Below are positions 10,080-20,818 of a stretch of 64,000 bases of DNA, piece after piece; positions within the stretch are counted from its first letter, which is position 1; every line of letters starts with the position of its first letter. Made by a program: the position numbers and the translations under genes. The notes under the pieces were generated by a model. It had not been told where the DNA came from. It saw only the letters and a program-made list of their open reading frames with translations, and did no database searches. This stretch comes from Patiria miniata (lineage: Eukaryota > Echinodermata > Asteroidea > Valvatida > Asterinidae): NCBI RefSeq assembly GCF_015706575.1, contig NW_024037069.1, positions 31,517,315 to 31,581,314 on the forward strand. The letters run 5' to 3'.

Positions 10080-11430
10080 TTCAGAGTAGGCCTAATCAGG
10101 AATGACGGAGACAAAATTGGAATGACGCTTTTGATGAGAGACACCATTAAGATTTGGCCCAGCAGTTGTCGGTTATTATTTTTTTTAGTGGCCCCTTTCG
10201 TATGTATAACAAACTGCGGGTTACTGTAACCGCTACCACGCTTTTGTCAGGTGAAAATCCCACGACAATGCTTAAGTAATTGCCGCTATTATGAACATAA
10301 TATGTAAGTTCACGATACTGGACTCGGATTTATCGCTCAGCCTTGAGACGTAACTCTGATTGATTGGTGTAGATATTAAAGATGTTATGACCGTGCTCTT
10401 CGACGAATTGCAGTTTGTTCTCATTACGGAGTTTTCCACTCGTCCAGTTTATTTTCTGTTAACGGGAAAAGCTACACCACCATTCTTCTTTTTTTTTTTG
10501 TTAGGGGGCGGTTGCTTTTGCGCGATTACAGATCCTCTTTGCTAATAGACTGGTTCTTGATTTCTACATTGTCGATTCTGATAGGGGCGGGAATCAGTCT
10601 ACCCGTCGATTGCTGAACTTTTGTGATAACGTTGATATTATTTCGAAAGTAATAATAATGCCTTAATTAAAAGTGGGCCGATTGTTTTGCTCCATGTCTC
10701 ATCCAAAAGTGTACCTATATATTACTGGCAAAACTAGCAATTAAAGAAAATCTGGAAAACTCGAGAATAGCACGGACTGTACATCTTTGAAGGGAAGATA
10801 CAACAATTGTAAGCATCAAAAAAGGAAATGATCAAATTACCACGAAATTCTTCACTGGACTGTTAGCTTCCCGTACAATCATGGCTCCTTGTGTGCTGAC
10901 GTTTTTAAGTAAAGTGATATTTTTGTATCAATTTCCAACGACCAGCGTTGGAGAAAACTGTGGTATTTTTTTTTAAACTGCTCCTTAAATTATTCGGCAT
11001 TTTCTTTGCAACTGATTACACACCTGTGATGAGGTACGAGCCTGCTAGACTGATTCTCTGACCTTATGATTCCCCAACGTCTATAAATTGCCTCGTTTTA
11101 TCTTAAGTGGGGTAAGGGAACCAGACTGCAAGAACATGATTGGTTTTCTTGGTTTTTCCAGCATCTACGAACCCAAAACGTGAAACAAGTCAGTGTAACA
11201 ATATTTGCTTGAACATACTATTCCTCCAAATCCATTTATTTCTGAAAATTACAGCAAAAGCAAATGTTGTACATTCCCTTTAATACATAAATACGTTCAC
11301 TTGGATTAAAATGCGTGCTTAGTGACGTTCTTTTTTGTCCGTTTACGTGATGCTTTTCAAGGCTCGGTTGCCATAGTATCCGATACTGTCATTAATGTGC
11401 CATACACCGGCATACAAAAAACCAATCGAT
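10080..11430. repeat. Array repeat R upstream of GPCR A, split by a TTAA element
   Basis: Positions 10,080-10,790 and 11,280-11,430 match positions 15-840 of the leftmost R copy (about 90% or better by eye). They are interrupted by the transposon at 10,791-11,279. No gene is supported. Confidence 0.8.
10791..11279. mobile_element. 489-bp MITE inserted at TTAA (piggyBac-like target)
   Basis: The element runs from AGGGAAGATACAAC to GTTGTACATTCCCT, inverted ends, between TTGA (10,787-10,790) and TTAA (11,280-11,283). The R copy at 1-1,395 has a single TTAA at the same place (685-688) with matching flanks on both sides. Relatives occur at 24,974-25,464 and in the ABCA intron at 60,317-60,847. 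TTAA duplication is typical of piggyBac-type transposases; the ends are not a textbook piggyBac CCC start, so the class is tentative. Confidence 0.8.
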
Positions 11431-11439
11431 TGAAAATAT

Positions 11440-11920
11440 TTGAAGAGGTGTCCAGTGAGGAATGACAAAGACAAAATTGGAACTGACGCTTTCATGAGAG
11501 ACACCGTTAATGGATTTATTAATACGCCCCTTTCGTCGGTAATACGGGCGATTACCAATAGTGCGCCTCCAAGAGTTTGCAACGCGTTGGCCAATCAAAA
11601 TGCGCGTTTGGAAAAGGTCGACTGATTTCGCGCATTGTGATTGGCCAACGCGTTGCAAACTCTTGGAGGCGCACTATTGGGAATCGCCCGTATTAAGAAA
11701 CCGCGCGTTACTGTAATCACTGCCAAGCTTTTGTCCGTTGAAAATGACAGAATAATGGATATGGTGAAATTGCCTCTGTTTGCATGATATGTAGATTCAC
11801 GATACTGGACTCGGATTAATCGTTCCGCATTGAGAAGCAATTCTTATTGATTGGTGTAAATCTATTGAAGATGTTACGACCGGGCCTTCCACAATACAGT
11901 GCACCACCAATTAGTTTGCC
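11440..11920. repeat. Second, truncated R copy next to GPCR B 3' flank
   Basis: The sequence restarts with the R signature (GAGGAATGACAAAGACAAAATTGG) immediately after the previous R. It ends near 11,920, where the 3' flank of GPCR B begins. The partner at 25,630-25,960 lacks the foldback element at 11,544-11,691. Confidence 0.7.
11544..11691. mobile_element. 148-bp foldback MITE with AT target duplication
   Basis: It has nearly perfect inverted arms of about 63 bp beginning ACGGGCGATT, with two mismatches and a loop of about 20 bp. AT flanks it at 11,542-11,543 and 11,692-11,693. The near-identical partner locus reads GGTAATTAAGAA without insert near 25,727, so this is a filled/empty pair. 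A 2-bp AT duplication is known for ISL2EU-type elements, but the family is not proven. Confidence 0.85.
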
Positions 11921-12530
11921 CAGAACAGTTCATTTTTGCCCCAGTGTATTGTGGGAGATGGTCGACAATTTCGCAGCGCGGGACATTTGAAATTATTGGT
12001 TTTCCAGTCAGTAGTTTCGTAAGCGGATGATTTCAGCATAATGTTTGGCCCTTTTTTCAATATGGTGTTTTTATAAGGCGGCAGAAGGCCATACCAATTC
12101 AAAGTCACAACGGGTAGCGACAGTTCAGTTTTTTGTATTTTTCTGTCCTTAATAAATATGGAACTTTCCATCAAACAAGTCCTCAGCTGTGAGAGATCCT
12201 TGTGCCCTAAACCAGATTTGTGTTCCATTAGTGAACGCGAGAGGCACGGCCTCATCTGCCACAAGACCACCTTGTCGTGAAAAAAGATAGCACCGTGGTC
12301 TATGAAGGCTGCAACCAGTCATTGCCAACAACCTAGCCAATGATGAAACACAAAAAAGTCATCTGTGGGCACATGTGCGAGATGGGCAGACCCCCGGCTG
12401 CAACACACTGTCACTGACCTAGGCATACACGTGTTCGGTCTGCATTGAATGGGAAAGTAATAGTGGTAAGATCGAAACTTGATAATGTTTAATGGCCCCT
12501 AGAGTTGGCAGTCTGGAATCACATCTCGCT
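11921..12530. other. 3' flank of GPCR B, no gene
   Basis: This region is downstream of the minus-strand GPCR B. It is matched at 25,950-26,570 and, in inverted form, at about 52,461-52,790 downstream of GPCR G. It probably holds the 3' UTR. Open frames in it are broken by small indels between copies, so it does not look coding. Confidence 0.6.
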
Positions 12531-13550
12531 TTAATGATCACAGATCAGTCGCTTCATCCTCTTTAAGTTACTCCTTGCTGCCTGTCGGTGCTCCGGCTGC
12601 GCATAGGCCAGGAACAAGGTGCCGCAGAAGGTGTCAAACATGGCAATAATGGAACCGACGGTCATGAGAGGGTTGAGAACGGCTGAAGTCAGGTCAGTGT
12701 TAAAAACTGCAATGTTAATGGCTACACTATTTGGTAGCCAAGCCACCACAAATGCGGAGAAGTGTACGATGAAGTACACGGTGGTTTTGTTGGTCGAGTG
12801 GTTCGGTCGAGGCTGCGGCGCGTTCTCATCGTTGCCTTCCTGCTTCGTCCGCTGCGCTCGATCTTGAAGATGCTTCAGCATCAGCATTTCATCCCGTATC
12901 TTGCGCCGCTGTTGCCTAGCGATGCGAACGAGAGCAGCTATCAGAAAGGTTAGCGCGATCATACTGGGGAAAATTGTCAGATCCGACATGACGACCATTG
13001 GGATTCGAAAACCTTCCCCCTGCAGGAAGCTGGCGAATGACTCTTGGCTGTTGGGATCAAAATTCAACAAGGCGGAGAGGAACACTGCAAGTCCGAGGGC
13101 CAGAGATAGGCACCAGGACGCACCGATCAGGACGATGCAACGTCTGGGCGTCGCTAGCCGGAGATACTGCAGGGGCCGGGAGATCTTCAGGTACCGGTCA
13201 GCCGCTATGACCACCGAATTTAAGAAGTAGCCGAGAAGTCCAAAATAGGTAAAACTTGTGAGTACTGCGAGTTTGAGCGCGGAGTGTGTCAAGTTTGACA
13301 TCAGGATCACAGCCCACCATGAAATCAAAATTCCCATGACGATCAGGGACACACAAAGACTGGCCATGAAATAGTTGGACACATTATGGAGGATGTGCTC
13401 CATAGCGATTGTAGCTATCAACCACACGTAGACCAGAACTGTTGCTACTGCGATGAAAATCACGAAGATGTAGCCGGCCAACAAGGCCGGATGGACTGGG
13501 TCATCGCTCACGGATGGCGCAGACGCATTCACGATCACTTCTTCCTCCAA
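12531..13550 (-). CDS. Divergent rhodopsin-type GPCR, copy B (start codon lost)
   Basis: The 339-codon frame has the same seven-segment layout as copy A, with ADRY at 117-120, AWLP at 270-273, GTLFL at 310-314 in place of NPxxY, and ECL2 sequence FDPNSQESFASF. It is the near-identical twin of copy E; the proteins differ at one residue (K versus E near 236). The first codon, however, is TTG (13,548-13,550), where E and all other copies have ATG. The frame upstream reaches TGA with no other ATG, and the next in-frame Met (residue 50) would omit TM1. Either this copy is newly inactivated, it starts at a non-AUG codon, or the base is an assembly error. Confidence 0.85.
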   Translation of the reverse strand: MEEEVIVNASAPSVSDDPVHPALLAGYIFVIFIAVATVLVYVWLIATIAMEHILHNVSNYFMASLCVSLIVMGILISWWAVILMSNLTHSALKLAVLTSFTYFGLLGYFLNSVVIAADRYLKISRPLQYLRLATPRRCIVLIGASWCLSLALGLAVFLSALLNFDPNSQESFASFLQGEGFRIPMVVMSDLTIFPSMIALTFLIAALVRIARQQRRKIRDEMLMLKHLQDRAQRTKQEGNDENAPQPRPNHSTNKTTVYFIVHFSAFVVAWLPNSVAINIAVFNTDLTSAVLNPLMTVGSIIAMFDTFCGTLFLAYAQPEHRQAARSNLKRMKRLICDH

Positions 13551-13726
13551 AATTATAGGCCTTCCTTCAGAAAATTTCAGTCACCAAAAGCATCAAAATT
13601 TACAAACAACTGTCAGTGCGTCAAAAGCACAAAGAAATCCCATCTGCTTCAGTGAAAACAGAAAAACAACCAACTTGTGTGATACCTAGTTGGTAAATGA
13701 CTATATGACGCAACGACCAAATTCGC

Positions 13727-13749
13727 ACGTACCGTACATAACGGTACGT
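13727..13749. promoter_or_regulatory. Spread palindrome upstream of GPCR B
   Basis: ACGTACCGT and ACGGTACGT are inverted arms separated by 5 bp. They sit at the position of the ACGTACCGGTACGT palindrome of copies A and D. An identical arrangement precedes copy E at 27,767-27,789. This is a candidate promoter element; function is unproven. Confidence 0.35.
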
Positions 13750-13845
13750 TATGCATATACGCTGTAGCCGGTTGCATATCTCAATATTATTATACACCTT
13801 GAAACGGCTTACACGCACAACACCGGGCGCTTTCATAAATCGTTC

Positions 13846-15240
13846 TACATCTGAAAAGGCCTAATTAGGAACGACGGCCGAAAACTGAAACTGACGCTTT
13901 GATGAGAGTTAATATTTGGCCCAGCAGTAAAGTGGATTTGTTGATACGCCCCTTTCGTCGGTAAATAACAAGCCGCGCGTTACTGTAACCGCTACCATGC
14001 TTTTGTCAGGTGAAAATGCCAGAATAATGGATAAGTACTTGCCTCTATTATGAACATATTATGTAAGTTCACGATACTGGACTCGGATTTATCGCTCAGC
14101 CTTGAGACGTAAATCTGATTGATTGGTGTAGATATTAAAGATGTTATGACCGTGCTCTTCGACGAATTGCAGTTTGTTCTCATTACAGAGTTTCCACTCG
14201 TCCAGTTTATTTTCTGTTAATGGGAAAAGCTACACCTCCCCCATTTTTTTCGGTAGGGATCGGTTGCTTTTGCGCGATAACAAATCCTCCTTGCTAATAG
14301 ACTGGTTCTTGCTCCCTACATTGTCGATTCTGATAGGGGCGGGAATAAGTCTACTCGGCGATTACTGAATTTTTGTGATACTTAAACGTTGATACGTGTA
14401 TTTTGAAAGTAATTATCATTCCTAATTTTGCTCCGAATGTCTCATTCAAAAGTGTACCAATATATTACTAGCAAAACTAGAAATTAAAGAAAATCTGGAA
14501 AATTCGAGAATAGCACGGACTGTGCGTCTTTAATACATAAATACGTTCACTTGGATTAAAACACGTGCTTATTAGTGACGTTCTTTTTTGTTCGTTTACA
14601 TGATGCTTTCATGGCCCTGTTGCCATAGTATCCGATACTGTCATTAACGTGCCATACACCGGTATAAAAATAACAACAATCGAATGAAAAAATAGTGGCT
14701 AAGTTCAGATCAGGAAAAGTCCAGCATGTAATTGGTTGTAAATAAACTTATATTACTTTTTTGGTATTAAAATAGCAGTCCTTATTGCAGCATATTGCGT
14801 TATAAACACCACAGGATACAACACAATAATACAACTTGGGCAAGAACTTAAAACCCACTTGTTGAGGAGTCTACGATTTACTTGGTAACCAATAAAATGG
14901 CCTGTGAAAATCGTCAAAGATTGGATGACTTCGTTTATCGCTTATTCCAAATATGAAAAATAATCCAACAAACTGTGTCCTCCCAAATTAGCTTCAGGAC
15001 GACATCGGTCCGTCTATCGATAGAAGAGCTGCAAAAAATGCTGGTTGTTCCACGTCGTTACTGCGGGTTGAGAGCGGGGCCTCCGTCCCTTGAGATCATG
15101 ATGATCATCAGGAGCAGCGATTTCTTGCTATCAGTTGCGGGGGGGGGGGGGACCAGTAGCTTGAGAAATGGATAGGTGGGGTATTCATATTATCTAACTC
15201 TAGGGGGCGTCCTTCATCAAATGTATTCATCCAATCATAG
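13846..15240. repeat. Array repeat R upstream of GPCR B
   Basis: This copy is almost identical to 27,886-29,271 and closely matches 1-1,395. It lacks the 310-bp MITE and the LINE found at the latter's right end, so it gives the empty sites for both. It contains a G run at about 15,139-15,150. No gene is supported. Confidence 0.85.
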
Positions 15241-16428
15241 TTGAGGATGTCACAGTGTAGGTTTGACATCGTGATGGAGAAGATTAACCCTGAAAAGGGC
15301 CGAGTGAGTCGCAATCGGCCCCATATAATTGTTAACATTTTGTGATATCTAATATTTTCGAACCAAGCCTTTATGAATTGATTAGTCTCATTCCAAGACC
15401 AGAATTGGATTTTATTCCCACTCCCGATCCCTTGCAAGCGTGGTGAAGTCGCCGAGACTGCAGAGGGCGCTGTCAACAAGATGAATCCGATCCAGTATTG
15501 GGATCTTTGGCACTCCGACCCGAGACATTCCGAGCAAACCTCAGGAGTACTGTAGTCAAGCGTATGATGCGCGCGCGTGAGGTATGCTGGGAATTGTCAG
15601 GTCTAGGAAGCCATAGTTCCCAAGACTGGATTGGATTCGTCTTGTTGATAGCGCCCTCTGCCGTCACTTGCCAGGATTGTCAATATTCGCTCGTACCCCC
15701 CCCCCCCCCCCCCCCGCCCTGCAAACGCTGGGCTACTCTGATGAATTCACGCTCTGATTGGTTGGATTTTGCGTGACCAGTGACCTGCGCGTCATCAAGT
15801 TCATGACTCTGCAAGGTTTGAAACGGCCGTTGATAGTTGAGGATGTCACAGTGTAGGTTTGACATCGTGATGGAGAAGATTAACCCTGAAAAGGGCCGAG
15901 TGAGTCGTAATCCGCCCCATGATTGTTAACATTTGGTGAAATCCAATATTTTGAGCCAAGCCTTTATGAATTGATTAGTCTCATTCCAAGACCAGAATTG
16001 GATTTTATTCCCACTCCCGATCCCTTGCAAGCGTGGTGAAGTCGCCGAGACTGCAGAGGGCGCTGTCAACAAGATGAATCCGATCCAGTATTGGGATCTT
16101 TGGCACTCCGACCCGAGACATTCCGAGCAAACCTCAGGAGTACTGTAGTCAAGCGTATGATGCGCGCGCGTGAGGTATGCTGGGAATTGTCAGGTCTAGG
16201 AAGCCATAGTTCCCAAGACTGGATTGGATTCGTCTTGTTGATAGCGCCCTCTGCCGTCACTTGCCAGGATTGTCAATATTCGCTCGTACCCCCCCCCCCC
16301 CCCCCCCCCCGCCCTGCAAACGCTGGGCTACTCTGATGAATTCACGCTCTGATTGGTTGGATTTTGCGTGACCAGTGACTTGCGCGTCATCAAGTTTATG
16401 ACTCTGCATGGGTTTGAAACGGCCGTTA
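15241..16428. repeat. Tandem duplication of 596 bp (two copies)
   Basis: Positions 15,241-15,836 and 15,837-about 16,428 are near-identical direct repeats. Each carries the 206-bp foldback MITE (15,456-15,665 and 16,049-16,258) and the left end of the 555-bp element with its C run. The duplication must post-date the 555-bp insertion because it copies only the left 150 bp of that element. Unit 2 has the same arrangement at 29,272-29,894 and 29,895-30,482; unit 0 has a single copy. Confidence 0.85.
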
Positions 16429-16832
16429 AGACTGATTCATTACTCTTTTATTCCAGTTCAGAGATGTTTTTTCTCGTTGAAAAGCGTAATAATGCAGGAA
16501 ATTCTGTAAAACTTATCTGTGTTGTGAATTTACTATTCCCGTCACTTGCTCAGACTCCGTTTCGGATCACGAGCGGTCGGATTGCATTATGCGACGCTAA
16601 ACATTTGTCCACATGGTCCGCAATGAAACAGAAATCACATCCGGTATGGAATGTGCGCATTTCTAGGGGAAGTTTTCGGATAGCATTTTACGCACATTGT
16701 CTAATTGCAGTCTTGAACAGCTGCAGCCAGATGCTTTAAATACAGAGGTCATAGGCCACTTCCTTCACAAGATTCTGTGAAGCTCATCAGAGTATCCCAG
16801 CGTCCTGTTTGCAGGGAGGGGTTAGAGCGAAT
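16278..16832. mobile_element. 555-bp TIR element with ATTGTCAAT flanks
   Basis: The ends are inverted: ATTCGCTCGTACCC on the left and GGGTTAGAGCGAAT on the right, with pairing continuing through CCCTGCAAAC and CTACTCTGATGA for about 60 bp. ATTGTCAAT occurs on both sides and once at the empty site in unit 0 (about 6,026-6,034), so the target duplication is 7-9 bp depending on where the TIR starts. That range fits MULE- or P-like transposases. The ORF inside (16,353-16,739) has no recognisable domain. Unit 2 copy: 30,336-30,888. Confidence 0.78.
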
Positions 16833-17991
16833 TGTCAATTGAGCCTGAAAGTGCACCATTTTGTCTTTGAGCTTCCGGACCGGCCCCCGCGACCCATCTA
16901 TGGGCGTTTTACACCAGGTTGCCTTTTTTCTTGCTAACATTTTCGACAATGATTTGTAACCGTAATCACCCCGAGAAATATTCATGTTGGAAATGTTATC
17001 TGGGCATTCCACAAGAAAGAAAAATGATAAGAAGTCAGTTGGAGATTGGTAACAACGACTCTTACTCACGACCTCCACACCCGGAATTAAAAATCCTCTA
17101 AACTATTCCAGTATGAGACACCTCGATGAACAACATTTTTTTTAGACATTGACGTCCTGTTGAATTGGGCCAACACATTTCCCCTGGCGCTACTTCGATT
17201 ATAATATACATGAATGTTAGAATTTATGAGAGATTTTTTACTTGTTTGTTGTCCTAAGATTTAAAATAAAAAATAAAACAAAATAAACGAATGTAAAACA
17301 AGAATTAAGACGGGGTAGGAGTAAGTTATGCATAAAATATATACATGGATTTCCCCAGATTAAGTTGGTATAAGTCATTACAATGTAATATATTTAATTT
17401 AGTAAATAATGGAGCAGAATGATCACGGTAGCCAGCATTCGAAATTGCACGAACCGCTCGTTTTTGTAAAGTAAGTATTTGTTAAATTTAGATGACAAAT
17501 GATAGATGATTTTTTCTTAGGGGGAGCTATAATTTTTAAGGTGCTGCAATAATCAGTTTTACATTTTCTTGTATTTCTTCGAGGATGTGTTGCTACAGTA
17601 ATTGCTACAATAATCGATACGAATCAAAAGGTAAAGTCACAAGAGAAATTGTATGTGCACTGGTTTAAAAAAATCGTTGGGTGAATTGTTTGTTTTTACA
17701 AATATTATTTTGATTAATTATGACCTGAAACAGTAGCTACTGAAGCAAAACCTATTCTAAAAAAAGGCAGTTCGCAAGAAAACCCGCGAAACTTCACTGC
17801 ACGAGTTGAATACACGGAACAATTCTACTTAGGATTCAATTGAATCGGTAACTAATAAAACAATCTGTAACGATTCACCGGTACCAGGCAGCTATTCGTG
17901 AATACATTTGTGCTTGGCCGGTTTTAAAAAAAACACACTATGTTTAAGACCGGTTGGAATCTGGAGGCTGATAATCACCCTCGCCTTTGGC
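16833..17991. other. Array unit sequence, no gene
   Basis: AT-rich sequence matching 6,035-7,181 and 30,889-32,044. No conserved coding frame or RNA gene is visible. Confidence 0.6.
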
Positions 17992-18257
17992 CATGGTCGT
18001 CGTCAGGATTTTTTCTAGAGGAGGGCAAAACATATTTTTTCCCAAAAAATTCTTGTATTTCTCAACAAAGTCTAGATTCATCAGTTTTAGAGGGGGGGGG
18101 GGGGGGGCAGGGACATTTTGGCACCCCAACTCATTAAATTTACACCACTATGACTTCGCGCCTCTTTTTCTTTTCTTTTTTTTTTCTCTTTTTTCCCCTT
18201 TTTGTTTTGCTTTTCCAGGGGGGCCCCCCTTGCCCCCCCCCCCTCGCGACGCCCATG
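17992..18257. mobile_element. hAT-type G/C-tract element, unit 1 copy
   Basis: This is the orthologue of 7,182-7,462. The left duplication CCTTTGGC is kept (17,984-17,991), but the right one is lost in a flank deletion that joins CCCATG to CCTCAAACC. The G and C run lengths differ from the other copies. Confidence 0.75.
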
Positions 18258-19012
18258 CCTCAAACCGGATTTAAACACAGTGTTTAATATCGGCCAAGCA
18301 CATATTTATTCCCATTCATAAATAACTGTTCGGTCAAAAAATCAAAACTTTTCGTTCCAAAAGTCAAAACAAGTCCAAAATTATAAATTTTCAACGATTT
18401 CGTTCAAAATTTTTACTTCCTTTTTTTTCGAAACACCCCTCTAGCTAAATTATGGTATGTCCCTCTCGCAGAGTAGCCGTAAACCAACCTCGTCCCCAGT
18501 CCTTACTTTATTTCCAACCTCGTTTCCAATAGTAAGCCCTGGATAGGAAACTTTCTTCCTGTATACTGATTCGACACCGTAATTTGCTAATAATGGATTA
18601 TATCGTGTAGTTGGTGTTGTTATTTTCAACGTGCATTACGTGTAGTTTCACGATCTTTGCAACTATAACGTCCACGCCTTCTCTATAATACTCCTTTCCT
18701 TTCCAGTTTGCTCATATTAATATGAAATGTGATACTGCATATTGGCGGGCCAGATTATAACATTTTAACTTCCAAAAAAAATCGTGTTTTCATAACTCAC
18801 GGCGCGACGAATTGATGCTGTTTTTACAATACCCCACACACCGCAAACAAAAACAAACGCTAGCACCAGACTATTCCTCATTTGCATACGTGTTCAAAAA
18901 TCTTGCACATGCAAATGATCCAATACCAGGGTGAGAGAAAAGGTAGAGGTGGGCGCGTACTGCTCGAAACCTTGGGGACGGGGTTGGCCGTAAACAACTC
19001 CTAGGCCCAATT

Positions 19013-19275
19013 TCACGGCGCTGCTAAGCACACGATTTTCTGCTAACAGAGCCTCCGTCTATTTCATGGAGACCGTAAGTAAAAGCACAGCAAAAGGCAC
19101 GCTTACTTCGGAGGAAAAATTTGCTTAACTTAGTGACGTAACAGTAGAAATCTCCAAGCACGCGCTACCGTTAGCACATCCACGCCATCAAATAGTGCTT
19201 AAGGTTAGCAATTTTTTCTGCTATGCTAAACACAACTTTTCTGCTAACTGTTAAGCAGCGCCGTGAAATTGGGTC
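19013..19275. mobile_element. Foldback MITE, unit 1 copy
   Basis: It is orthologous to 8,237-8,544, with slightly eroded ends (AGGCCCAATTTCACGG and CCGTGAAATTGGGTCCT). It lacks the short direct duplication of the unit-0 copy. Confidence 0.7.
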
Positions 19276-19530
19276 CTGCTGCAGCCAGCCGGCCTTTATC
19301 AACCGTTTAAAACCGGCCACGTGACGGGCTCTTGACCAATAGGAAAACTGTCCTATAAGGGATTTATGAATATATAATAACAGCATTGCTGTGCTTCAAA
19401 ATGTGTCCCAGTTCAAAGTTGCAACGAAAAGAGAGTTTTTCTTATGTCTCTTTCCTTAACATGGCACTTTGTAAACTTTAAAGTCCCCAAATACTTAGCT
19501 GAGATTTTCAGTCTAGAATCACTTCTCGCT

Positions 19531-20547
19531 TTAACGATCACAGACGAGTCGTTTCACCCTCTTCAAGTTATTCCTTGCTGCCTGTCGGTGCTCCGGCTGC
19601 GCATAGGCCAGGAACATGGTGCCGTAGAAGGTGTCAAACACGGCAATAATGGAACTTGCGGTAATGAGAGGGTCGAGAACGGCTGAAGTCAGGTCACTGA
19701 GAATTGCAATGTTTATGGCTACACTAGCCGGTAACCAAGCCACGACAAATGCAGAGAAGTGTACGATGAAGTACACGGTGGTTTTGTTGGCCGAGTGGTT
19801 CGGTGGAGGCTGCGGCGCGTTTTCATCGTTGCCTTCCTGCTCCGTCTGCTGCACACGATCTTGAAGATGCTTTAGCATCAGCATTTCATCCCGTATCTTG
19901 CGCCGCTGTTGCCTAGCGATGCGAACGAAAGAAGCTATCAGAAAAGTTACCGCGATCATGCTGGGGAAGATGGTCAGATCCAACATGACGACCATTGGGA
20001 TTCGAAAACCTTCCTCCTGCATGAAACTGCTGTAGAATTGTTGGCTGTCGGTTTCCAAATTCAATATGGCGGTGAGGAAAACGGAAAGTCCGATGAGCAG
20101 AGACAGGCACCAGGACGCACCAATCAGCACGATGCAACGTCTGGGTGTCGCTAGCCGAAGATACTGCAGGGGCCGGGAGATCTTCAGGTACCGGTCAGCC
20201 GCTATGACCACCGAATTCGAGAAGTAGCCGAAAAGTCCAAAATAGGTAGAACTTGTGGCTATTGCGAGTTTGAGCGATGAGTGTTTGATATTTGACATCA
20301 GGATCACAGACCACCATGAAATCACAATTTCCGTGACAATCAAGGACACACAAAGACTGGCCATGAAATAGTTGGACACATTATGGAGGATGTGCTCCAT
20401 AGCGATTGTGGCTATCAACCACACGTAGACGAGACTTGTTGCTGCTGCGATGAAAATCACGAAGATGCAGCCGGCCAACAAGGCCGGATGGACTGGGTCA
20501 TCGCTCATAGATGACGCAGAGGCATTCACGATCAGTTCTTCCTCCAT
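19531..20547 (-). CDS. Divergent rhodopsin-type GPCR, copy C (intact)
   Basis: The single-exon gene encodes 338 residues starting at the conserved ATG (MEEELIVNAS). It has seven membrane segments, ADRY, AWLP and GTMFL in place of NPxxY. ECL2 carries LETDSQQFYSSF, which groups C with A and F. The third intracellular loop has a PPPNH stretch. Its twin in the second duplicated block is F (33,585-34,600), which is frameshifted, so C is the intact member of the pair. The 5' flank differs from A, B, D and E: the ACGTACCGGTACGT palindrome is missing, but a GGGTTTGCACGCACAGCC stretch is shared with the inverted copy G. Confidence 0.92.
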   Translation of the reverse strand: MEEELIVNASASSMSDDPVHPALLAGCIFVIFIAAATSLVYVWLIATIAMEHILHNVSNYFMASLCVSLIVTEIVISWWSVILMSNIKHSSLKLAIATSSTYFGLFGYFSNSVVIAADRYLKISRPLQYLRLATPRRCIVLIGASWCLSLLIGLSVFLTAILNLETDSQQFYSSFMQEEGFRIPMVVMLDLTIFPSMIAVTFLIASFVRIARQQRRKIRDEMLMLKHLQDRVQQTEQEGNDENAPQPPPNHSANKTTVYFIVHFSAFVVAWLPASVAINIAILSDLTSAVLDPLITASSIIAVFDTFYGTMFLAYAQPEHRQAARNNLKRVKRLVCDR

Positions 20548-20818
20548 AATTAGGCCTTCCTTTCAAAACATTTCACCTACCAAAAAGCTGTAAGGGCATT
20601 CGAAAACACACACAAAAATCATACTTCCTCACTGAAAACTAGAGGTGAAAGTGTTCTCCGTACCAGTGGGATACCTTTTTTGTATGCGACTGACTGATGC
20701 AACGACTAAAATGCATCTCTCAATTATAAACTGTCTTGATAGGGTTTGCACGCACAGCCAGCACCGGTCGCTTTCATACATACATCATTCTAAAGTAAAT
20801 TTACTCTTTTTTTCTGGA

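Noticed and set aside
15473..15667. 64-codon minus-strand frame that recurs in several units (also 16,066, 29,504, 30,124)
   Set aside because: It lies entirely inside the 206-bp foldback MITE, is short, and is disrupted in the unit-0 copy; recurrence follows from the repeat, not from coding selection.
16353..16739. 128-codon plus-strand frame
   Set aside because: Internal to the 555-bp TIR element. The unit-2 counterpart begins in a different frame because of a T-run indel, and no transposase motif is visible.
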